From: UBA6115 sp050952935
GTDB lineage: Bacteria > Bacillota > Clostridia > Christensenellales > Aristaeellaceae
DNA: 64,000 nt
Reading direction: 5' to 3'
NCBI GenBank assembly: GCA_050952935.1
Contig: JBMNLS010000001.1
Location: forward strand, 1,178,001-1,242,000
Position 1 is the first letter of the stretch, and each line of letters begins with the position of its first letter. Positions 8,681-17,402 of the stretch are shown here, one piece after another. Made by a program: the position numbers and the translations under genes. Below the pieces are notes generated by a model. It was not told where the DNA came from and searched no databases. It saw only the letters and a program-made list of their open reading frames with translations.

Positions 8681-9406
8681 TCAGTCCGATGCGTAGGGCA
8701 ATATGGCCACGATCTGATTTTCAATGTAGATCAGGTAGTAGAGGTTGTTGCCGTGGGCCAGATAGTTGTTGTAAAAATCCTGGATACCGGTGGCGCGCAC
8801 GGGGTTATGTTTGGTGCCATAGTAGAAGAGGCAGTTGGGGCTGGTGTCGTACTTATAGATGTAGACGGTATCGTTATAAAAGGTGGAGAGGTTGGTGTTG
8901 CCCTGGTATTTGACGGTGACCAGGTCCGCGCTGACGGCGGCGGTGCCGTCTGTTTTCATGTCGATCTGGGTGATGTAGCCCGCCGACACCCGGGTGCGAT
9001 ACTCGCTGGGGCGGCGCTGGAGGTAGACGGTGTAGGTGTTCTGGGTGGTAAGGGCGCCGGACTCATAAGCGGACACCACAATCTGAACCGCCTGGGGCTT
9101 ATCGTTCATCTGGATGATCTGGGACTTTTGCCCGCTGGCCACCGGCTGCCCGTTGACAGTGACCACCGAGGTGGGGGAGGAGGTGACCGGGATGAAGGTG
9201 ATCCGGGACACCCAGTGCGCCACGGTCAGCAGGTAGGTGTTTTGCCAGGGGTCAAAGCGCTCAGGCATCATGATGCCGGTGTTGGGCGCGTTGTGGGTGA
9301 GGCTGACTAGGCGATCCGGCGGAAGCCCCTGGGATTGCGCCGGAGCCGGGATGGTAAGGGGCAAAAGCAGGGCGATGAGCATCAGGGTAATAAAGCTTCT
9401 TTTCAT
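8681..9406 (-). CDS. Secreted protein of unknown function with cadherin-like beta-sandwich
   Basis: A 241-residue exported protein. A classical signal peptide (MKRSF, hydrophobic core, then PAPAQSQG) precedes a mature part with no membrane helix and no lipobox. Residues about 60-130 resemble the cadherin-like beta-sandwich module of Firmicute surface proteins (VTVNGQPVASGQKSQIIQM, then an evenly spaced strand pattern ending NTYTVYLQRR). The C-terminal 100 residues are rich in Tyr and Asn and were not recognised. The ATG follows AAGGAGGGATTCATC. No cell-wall sorting signal is present, so the protein is probably released or loosely bound. Confidence 0.6.
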   Translation of the reverse strand: MKRSFITLMLIALLLPLTIPAPAQSQGLPPDRLVSLTHNAPNTGIMMPERFDPWQNTYLLTVAHWVSRITFIPVTSSPTSVVTVNGQPVASGQKSQIIQMNDKPQAVQIVVSAYESGALTTQNTYTVYLQRRPSEYRTRVSAGYITQIDMKTDGTAAVSADLVTVKYQGNTNLSTFYNDTVYIYKYDTSPNCLFYYGTKHNPVRATGIQDFYNNYLAHGNNLYYLIYIENQIVAILPYASD

Positions 9407-9557
9407 GATGAATCCCTCCTTGTTCTATTCATTAACATCAACGCGGCTGATGCCGTGTTTCCTGCATCAGGTATAGATAAAACATCATAGATGGTACAAA
9501 CAGTTTTGTTGATTCCATTGTAGCGCTCTGCGCCTGTGGATGTCAAACACCCCTTGG

Positions 9558-9587
9558 GTGACAAAGGCCGCCAGTCTATGGTATACT
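9558..9587 (+). promoter_or_regulatory. Candidate sigma-A promoter of the flippase-like gene
   Basis: GTGACA, 18-bp spacer, TATACT, about 45 bp before the chosen ATG at 9632. Confidence 0.45.
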
Positions 9588-9631
9588 CATCGGGAAGTAT
9601 ACACAGGGCGGGGCCCATATTGAAAGGAATT

Positions 9632-10705
9632 ATGAAGCGGCTGAGCAGATCACAACGGAAGATGGTTCTCAATGCCGCGTTTATTTTGGGTTCACTGCTG
9701 CTGATGCTGTACCTCATCAGCCAGGCGGGGGACCTGGGGGCGATGATTCAGGCTTTCCAGGCGGTCAAGCCGCTGTGGATGTTGGGCGCTCTGGGTTGCT
9801 TTTCCATGCATGTGCTGCTTGAAGGCATGGCCATCCATCTGTTTTTTCATTATCAGAAGGTGAAGATCAGGTTAGGCTCCTGCCAGCTGGTGGGTTTGAT
9901 CGGTATTTTTTATTCCAACATCACCCCGGCGGCAACGGGCGGCCAGCCCATGCAGGTGTTCGCGCTCAAAAAACGGGGCGTGCCCCCTGGGGTGGCAAGC
10001 TCCGCGCTGGCGGTGAAGTTTTTCTGCTGGCAGTGCGCGCTACTGCTGCTTGGCGCGCTGTTCTGGGCTTTTCATGGCAGCTTTATTTACCAGATCCTGG
10101 GCAAGGGCATCTGGCTGGTGGCGCTGGGCTTTTTCCTTAATTCCCTGATGGTGGCAGCGGTCATCCTGCTGGCCATCAGCCGCAACATGGTGCGGGCGAT
10201 GATCATTTTTTTTGTGAACCTGGCCCATAAGCTCAGAATTGTGAAGGATGTGGCCAAAACATCCTCCAAGTGGGACGCGGCGCTCAATGATTTTCACGCC
10301 AGCGTTGATATATTGACCAAGCGGCCCTGGCAGTTTTTGTCTTTGTTCATTCTGTCGCTCTTTCAGGTGATGGCGCTGATGAGCGTGATCTATTTTGTCT
10401 ACCGGGGCTTTAGCCTGAGGGAGACGCCTTACAACAAGCTGCTCGCCGTGCAGCTGCTGCTTTACATCACCGCTTCCTTTACCCCGCTGCCTGGTGCTTC
10501 CGGCGCCCAGGAAGGGGGGTTTTACCTCTTCTTTAAGCCCCTTTTTCCGGAGGGAGCTTTGCTTGCGGCGCTGTTGGTGTGGCGGTTTATCACCTATTAT
10601 CTGTTTATCATCGTGGGTTTTGTTGCCGTGGTGATCGACCAGACCTATTCCGCCCGGCAGCAAAAAAAGAAGCGGGCGGCGCTGCCCGCCAATACGGAAC
10701 AATAG
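9632..10705 (+). CDS. Flippase-like / lysylphosphatidylglycerol synthase transmembrane family protein
   Basis: A polytopic membrane protein of 357 residues in the UPF0104 family, related to the flippase half of MprF and to archaeal AglD. About eight hydrophobic helices can be counted. The family motif NITPAATGGQPMQ follows the third helix, and a second hallmark, FTPLPGASGAQEGGF, lies near residue 290. The aminoacyl-transferase domain of full MprF is absent, so lipid lysinylation is not expected; lipid or polyprenyl-linked sugar translocation is the family-level inference. The ATG at 9632 follows GAAAGGA. The C-terminal tail is basic (RQQKKKR). Confidence 0.75.
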   Translation: MKRLSRSQRKMVLNAAFILGSLLLMLYLISQAGDLGAMIQAFQAVKPLWMLGALGCFSMHVLLEGMAIHLFFHYQKVKIRLGSCQLVGLIGIFYSNITPAATGGQPMQVFALKKRGVPPGVASSALAVKFFCWQCALLLLGALFWAFHGSFIYQILGKGIWLVALGFFLNSLMVAAVILLAISRNMVRAMIIFFVNLAHKLRIVKDVAKTSSKWDAALNDFHASVDILTKRPWQFLSLFILSLFQVMALMSVIYFVYRGFSLRETPYNKLLAVQLLLYITASFTPLPGASGAQEGGFYLFFKPLFPEGALLAALLVWRFITYYLFIIVGFVAVVIDQTYSARQQKKKRAALPANTEQ

Positions 10706-10715
10706 GAGCCATAGC

Positions 10716-11081
10716 CTACATATCCAGCAGCCTGGCGGCGTCCGCGATCTCCAGATCCCGGGCGCCGGCCAGGGACTCCAGATGATGGGTCAGCTCATGC
10801 TTGAGGACATCCATGATCAATTCCCGGCTCCTTTGGTCGTCCGCCAAATCGGGATAGACCCGCATAAAGGAGCCGTAATACAGCACGATGCCCCGCCCCA
10901 TGCTGTGGCTGGCCCGGTATTCGCCCAGGGTATAGGCGGGAACGCCGGAGCCGGTGTGGGGGTTTAGCTTATATCCCTCCACCACGCCAATGCCCAGGTT
11001 CAGCTGCCTGAAAATCACCTCGGGCAGCTGGCTGGCCGCCTCCTCCAGCAGCTGGGTAAACCGGTCAATCGTCAGCCCCAT
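10716..11081 (-). CDS. Small zincin-like metallopeptidase family protein
   Basis: A 121-residue protein with the zinc-binding motif HELTHHLE near residues 95-102, matching the small stand-alone zincin family (PF06262-like) found next to housekeeping genes in many Firmicutes and actinobacteria. Upstream of the motif are the family features YKLNPHTG...AYTLGEYRA and IVLYYGSF. The start at ATG 11081 aligns the N-terminus with the usual short helix (MGLTIDRFTQLLEEA); a longer frame upstream has no good ribosome site. No signal peptide is present. Substrate is unknown. Confidence 0.75.
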   Translation of the reverse strand: MGLTIDRFTQLLEEAASQLPEVIFRQLNLGIGVVEGYKLNPHTGSGVPAYTLGEYRASHSMGRGIVLYYGSFMRVYPDLADDQRSRELIMDVLKHELTHHLESLAGARDLEIADAARLLDM

Positions 11082-11170
11082 CGCGTCCGCCTTTGGCTTG
11101 TTCTTGTCTTGATGCCATCCATATGATACCATTCTACCGCAAGTAACCCAGGATGAACAGGGAGGAAACC

Positions 11171-11917
11171 TTGAAGACACTGATTTGCGCCCACCGGGGC
11201 GCCTCCGGCTACGCGCCGGAAAACACCTTGGAGGCCTTTGCGCTGGCGGTTGAGCAGGGGGCAGAGGCGGTTGAGTTGGATGTGCACTTAAGCCGTGACC
11301 GGGAGCTGGTGGTGGCCCATGACGAGCGGATCGACCGGGTATCGGACGGCACCGGCTACATCGGCCAGCTGTCGCTCAAGGAGATCAAAAAGCATCTGTT
11401 CAACGCCACCCACCCCCAGTATCAGGAGGCAAAGGCGCCCACCCTGGAAGAGGTGTTTGACCTGCTGAAGGAGACAAGCCTCATCATCAATGTGGAACTG
11501 AAGAACAACTACATGCCCTATGAGGGGATGGAGGAGCGCTGCATCAGCCTGGCGGCGAAAAAGGGCATGTCTGATCGGATAATCTACTCTTCCTTTAACC
11601 ACCGCTCGCTGCTGCGGATAAAAGAGATTGATCCGGAAGCCGTCTGTGGGGTGTTGTACAACTGCTGCTTGATTGAACCCTGGGATTACGGTAGAAAGCT
11701 GGGCATTGAGGCGATCCATCCCCATTATTCGGAGCTGTTGCTCAACCCCGACGAGTGTGAGGCATCGCATAAAGCGGGGCTTAAGGTGAACACCTGGACG
11801 GTGAATGACGACCGGGACATGAAAAAGATCATCCTGATGGGGGCGGATATGCTGATCACCAACTATCCGGATCGGGCCCTGGCCGTCAGGGATTCCATGC
11901 GCCCCATCTCCGTTTGA
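11171..11917 (+). CDS. Glycerophosphodiester phosphodiesterase
   Basis: UgpQ/GDPD-type enzyme that hydrolyses deacylated phospholipid head-group diesters to glycerol-3-phosphate and an alcohol. The TIM-barrel hallmarks are present: AHRGASGYAPENTLEAF at the N-terminus, AVELDVHLSRD and VVAHDERIDR for metal binding and catalysis, then VELK and C-terminal VNTWTVND. There is no signal peptide, so it acts in the cytoplasm. TTG at 11171 follows AGGGAGG by five bases and is preferred; an in-frame ATG at 11153 has a poor ribosome site. Confidence 0.9.
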   Translation: MKTLICAHRGASGYAPENTLEAFALAVEQGAEAVELDVHLSRDRELVVAHDERIDRVSDGTGYIGQLSLKEIKKHLFNATHPQYQEAKAPTLEEVFDLLKETSLIINVELKNNYMPYEGMEERCISLAAKKGMSDRIIYSSFNHRSLLRIKEIDPEAVCGVLYNCCLIEPWDYGRKLGIEAIHPHYSELLLNPDECEASHKAGLKVNTWTVNDDRDMKKIILMGADMLITNYPDRALAVRDSMRPISV

Positions 11918-11943
11918 CGGGCTGTGCCAAGGCATGGTAGTAT
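11914..11943 (+). promoter_or_regulatory. Candidate promoter of yebC
   Basis: TTGACG, 18-bp spacer, TAGTAT; the -35 box overlaps the stop codon of the glycerophosphodiesterase gene. Confidence 0.35.
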
Positions 11944-11976
11944 TGATAAAACAAAAGAAACAGCGAGGTTTTTCAG

Positions 11977-12723
11977 ATGGCTGGTCATTCCAAATGGGCA
12001 AATATCAAGCATAAAAAAGGCAAGGCTGACGCGCAGCGGGGCAAGATTTTTACCAAAATAGGGCGTGAAATCGCCATCGCCGTCAGAGAGGGCGGCCCTG
12101 ACCCGGACACCAACGGCAAGCTGAGGGATGTGATTGCCAAGGCCAAGGCCAGCAACATGCCCAATGATAACATCAACCGCAGCATCAAAAAGGCCGCGGG
12201 GGAAAGCGAAAGCGTCCACTATGAAGAGATCCTCTACGAAGGCTACGCGCCGGGCGGCGTGGCCATCATCGCCGAGGTGGTGACGGACAACCGCAACCGA
12301 ACCGCCTCTGACGTGCGGCATATCTTTGATAAAAACGGCGGCTCCCTTGGCACCACCGGCTCTGTGGGCTACATGTTTGACCTGAAAGGGCTCATCCTCA
12401 TTGAGCAGGCGGAAGGACTGAACGAGGATGAGGTGCTGATACACGCCCTGGAGGCGGGGGCGGAGGATGTGGAGGTGACCGAAGAGGCGTTTGAGGTTTA
12501 CACCGCGCCCGGGGACTTCTCCGCTGTCCGGGAAGGGCTGGAAAAGGAAGGCTATGTTTTCCTGTCCGCTGAGCGCATCCGCGTTCCTCAGACCAATGTT
12601 GAAGTCACCGATGAGGAAACGCTTCAAAAGGTGCAGAAGCTCCTTGAGATGCTGGATGACAACGATGATATCATCAACGTCTACCACAACGCCGATCTGC
12701 CTGAGGAGGAAGAGGAGGAATAA
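11977..12723 (+). CDS. yebC: YebC/PmpR family protein
   Basis: A 248-residue cytoplasmic protein of the YebC/TACO1 family. The diagnostic N-terminus MAGHSKWANIKHKKGKAD is present, followed by GRDIAVA-like helix, MPNDNINRSIKKA and the YEGYAPGGVAI block. The family was long annotated as transcriptional regulators; recent work on members links them to translation of proline-rich stretches. The C-terminus ends in five glutamates. It appears monocistronic with a strong hairpin downstream. Confidence 0.93.
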   Translation: MAGHSKWANIKHKKGKADAQRGKIFTKIGREIAIAVREGGPDPDTNGKLRDVIAKAKASNMPNDNINRSIKKAAGESESVHYEEILYEGYAPGGVAIIAEVVTDNRNRTASDVRHIFDKNGGSLGTTGSVGYMFDLKGLILIEQAEGLNEDEVLIHALEAGAEDVEVTEEAFEVYTAPGDFSAVREGLEKEGYVFLSAERIRVPQTNVEVTDEETLQKVQKLLEMLDDNDDIINVYHNADLPEEEEEE

Positions 12724-12741
12724 TTTTTTTTCCTATCATTA

Positions 12742-12778
12742 AAACCGCCCATGTCATTTAGTGTGACATGGGCGGTTT
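12742..12778. terminator. Strong hairpin between convergent yebC and SdrD_B-repeat gene
   Basis: A perfect 15-bp stem AAACCGCCCATGTCA with its complement around a 7-base loop lies just past the yebC stop. It probably serves both convergent genes. Confidence 0.7.
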
Positions 12779-12795
12779 GGTTTGGGACGTGATGA

Positions 12796-15700
12796 TCAGC
12801 GCTTGGGCTCGATATCCACCACGGGGCTCCAATCCTTAACCGGCAGGTTTTGCATGGAGGCGGGCAGGCGCCCCGGGGTGACCAGCACAAAGCCAAAGTC
12901 ACAGCTCAGGTTGCGCCCGCCGCTGGGCACCAGGATGTTGTCGGCGCGGCCGGCGTTGTTCTGAGCGGGAAGGATAACGCTTCCCACCAACGGGAACTGG
13001 GTCTGGACGATGGTGGGCTTCAGCTCTGGCGGCATGGTCACCACCACTGTGTAGGTGCCGGGGAAAAGGTCGCTTAACAGGTAACGCCCATAGGCATCGG
13101 TGGTGGTTTGGGTGATTAACTGGTCGTACTGGTACAGGGCGATGCCAATATCCGGCACACCGGGCTCCCCGGCATCCTGCATGCCATTGCCATTCAGATC
13201 CAGCCAGGCCATATCGCCCAGCTTACCCACAGCGCCGATGCCAATGTCCTGTCCGGCCTTTTTCTCGCCCATGGTCAGGGAGATGGGGCTGCTGTCGCCC
13301 CTTGTGGGGGAGGAGTCGGAGGTGATAAGGCTGGCGCGCTGGGCGGTGTCCATGGTGCGGGCAAAGCGGTAGTGCTCAGGCAGCTGGGACGCGAGGGTAT
13401 ATACGCCCGGATAAAGCTTGTCAAAGGCGAAGCTGCCGTCCTGGGCGGTGGTGGCGGTGGCCACGGCTTCACCGCTTTCGTTTTTCAGCGTAATGACAAG
13501 GCCGTCAACGCTGGTGGCACTGCCGTCCATGTTCCATACAGCGCCCGTGATTTCACCATACTGCACAAAGCCCAGGTGCAGCTGCGGATTTTCATCGCTG
13601 AGGCTGACCGTCACGCGCCACTGATCCCCTTCCCGGTTTGCGCCCTGGGGCAGGGTGAGGAGGTGGTCTTCCGGCAGGGTGGCTATCAGCTCATATTCGC
13701 CGGGGAAGATGGCTGGCAAGGCGAAGCTGCCGCTATCGGCGATGTCAAGGCTGTATTCCGCGCCGGTGGCCCCATGGCGGATGAGCGCCTGGGCGGCATA
13801 AGGAATATCGGAATCCGGGTCAAAGGCACCGTTTGTGTTGTTGTCATAAAAGGCGGCGCCGGAAACGGAAATGGGCGTGACGGCGGCAATCAGGTTATCC
13901 TCTTTCACATCGCCCATGGCGAAGTCCACTTCCGCGGTGGCATGGCCAGAGATGGAGGGGAAAACCGGGCTGTGCTCGCTGCTTCCAACCGCGAGCCCTT
14001 CAGGCAGAATGACCTCCAAGGTATAGACGCCCGGGGGAATGCGCTCCAGGATGAAGCCGCCGTTCTCATCCGTGGCCGCCTCATTGGCTGTGTCTCCATC
14101 TTTAAGAAGAAGAATCTGAACGCCGGGCAGCTTGCTGTCGCCCTCATCCTCTACGCCGTTGAAGTTTACATCGTGAAAGGCGCTGCCTGAGAAGATCGCG
14201 GTTTTGACGACAAAGACCGGCTCCTGGGCCCGCACCTCGCCCGCAGAGATATTGAAGGATTCGGTCAGCCAGACCATTTCATCCCGCATAGGCTGTGAAA
14301 ACATGGCGTGTTCGGGCAGGGTGTAGCGCAGCTTATAGGTGCCAGGCAGCGCGCCTTTCAGCGAAAAGGCGCCTGTCTCATCGGTTTTGGCGATGGTAAA
14401 GTCGCTTACCGGGATATTGTTTTCGTCCGTGAGTTCCACCAGAACACCGGGCAGCCCGCCCAGTGTGCCGTCAAAGCCATCTCGTTCATCGCCCAGGAGC
14501 ACCTGGCCGTTGACCACGCCCGACTTAAAGGCGCCAGCGTCAATGCTGTCCACCCGCTGGCCGGGGCTTAAGCTGATCACTTCCGTTTCGCCATATTCGG
14601 GGGTTTGGCTGGTGATTTTGTTTTCAGTGCCGGCGCCTGTTTGGGAAGGGCCGGAGAAGATATAGGGGGACTGGAGCATGACCCGCACCTTGTAGTCTCC
14701 GGGTAGAAGCGGTGCCAGTTCAAAAGCGCCCGCCTCATTGGTGATGGCTTGTGCCGCCACATTGCCGCTAATGTCAATGGCCTCAACGCTAAAGCCGGGG
14801 AGCATCCCCTCATCCTGATCCAGGATGCCGGAGGTGTTGTTGTCCTCAAACAGGTTGCCCGTGATGGCGCCAGGCAGGGTGACGCCCGCCAGCAGGGTGG
14901 TTTTTTCCCCATGGGCGGCATTTGCTTCAATGGTGATGTCAGAGGAAGCTGTGAGGGAGGAAAAAATGTTGCCGCCCTCGCCCCCGGCTACGGAAAACAC
15001 CTGATCGGCGGGCAGCTGGGCGCGCAGTGAAAGGCTGCCGCCCCGCACCCGGGGAATAAGCCCGACACCCTGGGCGTCTGTTTTAGCGCTGGCAATGGCC
15101 TTGCCCTTTTCCATTACGCTGATGTCAGCGCCGGCAAAGGGCGGTTCCCCCTCGTCCCTGACGCCGTTGAAGTTGGTGTCATGGAAGGCGATGACCTCAA
15201 GGCTGGTCACCGGCATCACGCCGATAGGGGCCAGCACGGCGGTCAGGCCCTCTGCTACGTTTTGCCTCACCTCCTGCTGGAGCGCGAAACCATCGCTGAA
15301 CAGCGAGTCGCCGCCGGGGAGGGTGAACATCTGCCCCTCAGGCAGGGTGGCGGTGAGCACATAATCCCCGGCCTGCAGCTGGGAGAATTCGTATTCCGTC
15401 TGGGTGTCGGCGGTGAGGGTGCGGGTGACACCCAGGGCGGGGTTGGTGAGGGTGAGCACCAGGCCGCTGGCGCCGGATTCGCCGGCATCCATGATGCCGT
15501 TCATGTTTTGGTCAAACCAGGTGGAGCCCCGAAGCGTGCCTGATTTAACGCCGCCAACGCCCAGCCCGATGCTGCCCGTGACGGTGAAGGGGTTTGATTC
15601 CCCGCGGTTGGACTCGGAAGGGTTGACGACATTGTAGAAGGCGCTGACCTTGGCGCCCAGGGGGCCAATGATATAGGGGCTGGGCATGGTGGCGGCGATG

Positions 15701-16320
15701 CGGTAGGTGCCGGGCGTCAGATCGCCAATTTTGACAGTGCCATCCTTGCCCGTGGTGCCGCTGCCGATGACATGGCTTGTGCCGTCCAACTCAAAGAGCA
15801 CTTCAATAAGCACATCCCGGATGAGAGGCTCGCTGCTGAAGCGGCCGCCGTTCATGTTCTCATCCCCAAAGGCCACCACGCTGATATAAGTGCTTTTGGC
15901 GGTGGCGCCGATGTTTTTGACCACAGGCTGCCCCTCCAGGCGGAAGGGCAGGGAGCGACTGGCCCGGCCCGCGGCTGGCAGCATAGCGCTGCCTGAGGGA
16001 TCATAGGGGCCAAAGACAAAGCCCTTTGGCAGCGCCGCGGTCAGCACATATTCGCCGGGAGGCAATTGATCAAACTGGTAGAAGCCATCCTTTCCGGTGA
16101 TGGCGCTGGCAACCAGCCTTTCATTGCCGCCCTCCACCAGATAGAGAGCAACCTCCATATTATCGACCCGGCGTTCATTGTCGGTGGGCAGCCCATCCAG
16201 GTTGATGTCAACAAAGGCGTAGCCTGATACAGAGGTGGCGCTGGCATAGGCCGGAAGCGTCAGGCTTATTACCAGGATCAGAACCAGGAGTAGAGTTTTG
16301 AGGGCGGACGGTAACTTCAT
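12796..16320 (-). CDS. Secreted SdrD_B-domain repeat protein
   Basis: A 1,174-residue exported protein. A signal peptide (LKTLLLVLILVISLTLPAYA) is followed by about ten tandem modules of the SdrD_B/prealbumin-like type. Each begins with a calcium-loop signature of the form F-x-D-x-N-x-N-G-x-x-D-x-G-E and ends with L-P-P-G-x-Y-x-L-x-x-x-L-P. Good examples are STWFDQNMNGIMDAGE and AWLDLNGNGMQDAGE. Modules 6 and 9 have degenerate calcium loops. No LPxTG signal, C-terminal membrane helix, SLH or choline-binding repeat is present, so cell-wall attachment is not explained. The ATG at 16320 follows GGAGGAAAAC; an upstream in-frame start lacks a ribosome site. An adhesin or surface-stalk role is inference. 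Confidence 0.8.
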   Translation of the reverse strand: MKLPSALKTLLLVLILVISLTLPAYASATSVSGYAFVDINLDGLPTDNERRVDNMEVALYLVEGGNERLVASAITGKDGFYQFDQLPPGEYVLTAALPKGFVFGPYDPSGSAMLPAAGRASRSLPFRLEGQPVVKNIGATAKSTYISVVAFGDENMNGGRFSSEPLIRDVLIEVLFELDGTSHVIGSGTTGKDGTVKIGDLTPGTYRIAATMPSPYIIGPLGAKVSAFYNVVNPSESNRGESNPFTVTGSIGLGVGGVKSGTLRGSTWFDQNMNGIMDAGESGASGLVLTLTNPALGVTRTLTADTQTEYEFSQLQAGDYVLTATLPEGQMFTLPGGDSLFSDGFALQQEVRQNVAEGLTAVLAPIGVMPVTSLEVIAFHDTNFNGVRDEGEPPFAGADISVMEKGKAIASAKTDAQGVGLIPRVRGGSLSLRAQLPADQVFSVAGGEGGNIFSSLTASSDITIEANAAHGEKTTLLAGVTLPGAITGNLFEDNNTSGILDQDEGMLPGFSVEAIDISGNVAAQAITNEAGAFELAPLLPGDYKVRVMLQSPYIFSGPSQTGAGTENKITSQTPEYGETEVISLSPGQRVDSIDAGAFKSGVVNGQVLLGDERDGFDGTLGGLPGVLVELTDENNIPVSDFTIAKTDETGAFSLKGALPGTYKLRYTLPEHAMFSQPMRDEMVWLTESFNISAGEVRAQEPVFVVKTAIFSGSAFHDVNFNGVEDEGDSKLPGVQILLLKDGDTANEAATDENGGFILERIPPGVYTLEVILPEGLAVGSSEHSPVFPSISGHATAEVDFAMGDVKEDNLIAAVTPISVSGAAFYDNNTNGAFDPDSDIPYAAQALIRHGATGAEYSLDIADSGSFALPAIFPGEYELIATLPEDHLLTLPQGANREGDQWRVTVSLSDENPQLHLGFVQYGEITGAVWNMDGSATSVDGLVITLKNESGEAVATATTAQDGSFAFDKLYPGVYTLASQLPEHYRFARTMDTAQRASLITSDSSPTRGDSSPISLTMGEKKAGQDIGIGAVGKLGDMAWLDLNGNGMQDAGEPGVPDIGIALYQYDQLITQTTTDAYGRYLLSDLFPGTYTVVVTMPPELKPTIVQTQFPLVGSVILPAQNNAGRADNILVPSGGRNLSCDFGFVLVTPGRLPASMQNLPVKDWSPVVDIEPKR

Positions 16321-16341
16321 GTTTTCCTCCAAATTGTTTGA

Positions 16342-16902
16342 TTAGCGGATGATGGTGATTTTCTCCGGGTGTTTTTCGTGGGCGTCCTTGGTGTCAGCCG
16401 GATGCCCCAGGGCGATGGCAACAACGAAATGGTGCCCTTCCGGGAACTGGAGGGCTTTTTCCAGCTCGTCTTTGGCAGGGCCGGCGAAGGCGTCACGGGG
16501 CAGCCCCAAAATGACGCTGCCAAGGCTCAGGGATTCTGCCGCCAGGGCGATGCCATACACCGCGATACCGCAGTCCACCGCGCCCATTTGGCTGTCAGTG
16601 GGGGCGGAGAGAAAGATCACCGTGGGGGCGTGGTAGAAAATCTGGAAGTCAGGGTCATCATAGCGGGGGCTGCGCATGTCAGGCTCCCGGGCTAGGGCGA
16701 CGGCAGCCGCCTCTTGATGTATACGGTTGAGAAGGGCGGAATCCTGCACCACGGAAAAATGCCAGGGCTGCAGGTTCATGGCGGAGGGGGAAGCCAGGGC
16801 GGCGTCCAGAATCGCGTCCAGCTGCGTCTGGGTTAGCTGTTCGGCGGTGTATTTCCGGTGGCTGCGGCGCTGCCGGATGATGTCAAGGGTGGATTGTTCC
16901 AA
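16342..16902 (-). CDS. Nitroreductase family protein
   Basis: FMN-dependent NAD(P)H oxidoreductase of the nitroreductase superfamily, 186 residues. The N-terminal RRSHRKYTAEQLT binds the FMN phosphate, ASPSAMNLQPWHF is the second conserved block, and the C-terminal SLGSVILGLPRD plus VVAIALGHP complete the fold. No ferredoxin domain is fused. The start is TTG at 16902, eight bases after AAGGAG. It follows 21 bases upstream of the SdrD_B gene and could be co-transcribed with it. The physiological substrate cannot be inferred. Confidence 0.88.
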   Translation of the reverse strand: MEQSTLDIIRQRRSHRKYTAEQLTQTQLDAILDAALASPSAMNLQPWHFSVVQDSALLNRIHQEAAAVALAREPDMRSPRYDDPDFQIFYHAPTVIFLSAPTDSQMGAVDCGIAVYGIALAAESLSLGSVILGLPRDAFAGPAKDELEKALQFPEGHHFVVAIALGHPADTKDAHEKHPEKITIIR

Positions 16903-16954
16903 GTTGCGCTCTCCTTTCGGGGCGGTTGTGGTATCATGTCAGGGGAGGGGAAAA

Positions 16955-17398
16955 ATGACAGATTTGTATTGGATGCGTCAGGCGCTTGCGTGGGCGGCCC
17001 GTGACCCGGAGGAGGTGCCGGTGGGCGCCCTCATCGTTAAGGATAATACCCTGATATCCGCCGCTCACAATGAGCGGGAGCGGACAGGCGGGGCCCTTCA
17101 TCACGCGGAGATGCTGGCCATCACCCGCGCCCAGGAAGCGCTGGGGGAGAGGCGTCTATCCGGCTGCACCCTGTATGTCACCCTGGAACCCTGTCCCATG
17201 TGCGCGGGCGCTTTGATTCTGGCGCGTTTAAGCCGCGTGGTGTTTGCCGCCTTTGATGCCCAGTACGGCTGCTGCGGCAGCCGCTATGCCCTGCCTTTGG
17301 ACCCGGCTTTTCATCACCGGGTGGCCTGCGAGGGAGGCGTCTTGGCGGAGGAGGCGGAAGCCTTGCTTCAGGCTTTTTTCAGCCGCCGCAGGGGATAA
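16955..17398 (+). CDS. tadA: tRNA-specific adenosine-34 deaminase
   Basis: Deaminates adenosine 34 to inosine in the anticodon of tRNA-Arg(ACG). The 147-residue length is typical. The catalytic zinc site is visible: His50 and Glu52 in HHAEM, and Cys80 and Cys83 in EPCPMCAGA. The start ATG at 16955 follows AGGGGAGGGG. It converges with the alcohol dehydrogenase gene, with four bases between stops. A diverging nitroreductase lies 52 bases upstream. Confidence 0.93.
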   Translation: MTDLYWMRQALAWAARDPEEVPVGALIVKDNTLISAAHNERERTGGALHHAEMLAITRAQEALGERRLSGCTLYVTLEPCPMCAGALILARLSRVVFAAFDAQYGCCGSRYALPLDPAFHHRVACEGGVLAEEAEALLQAFFSRRRG

Positions 17399-17402
17399 GG
17401 CT

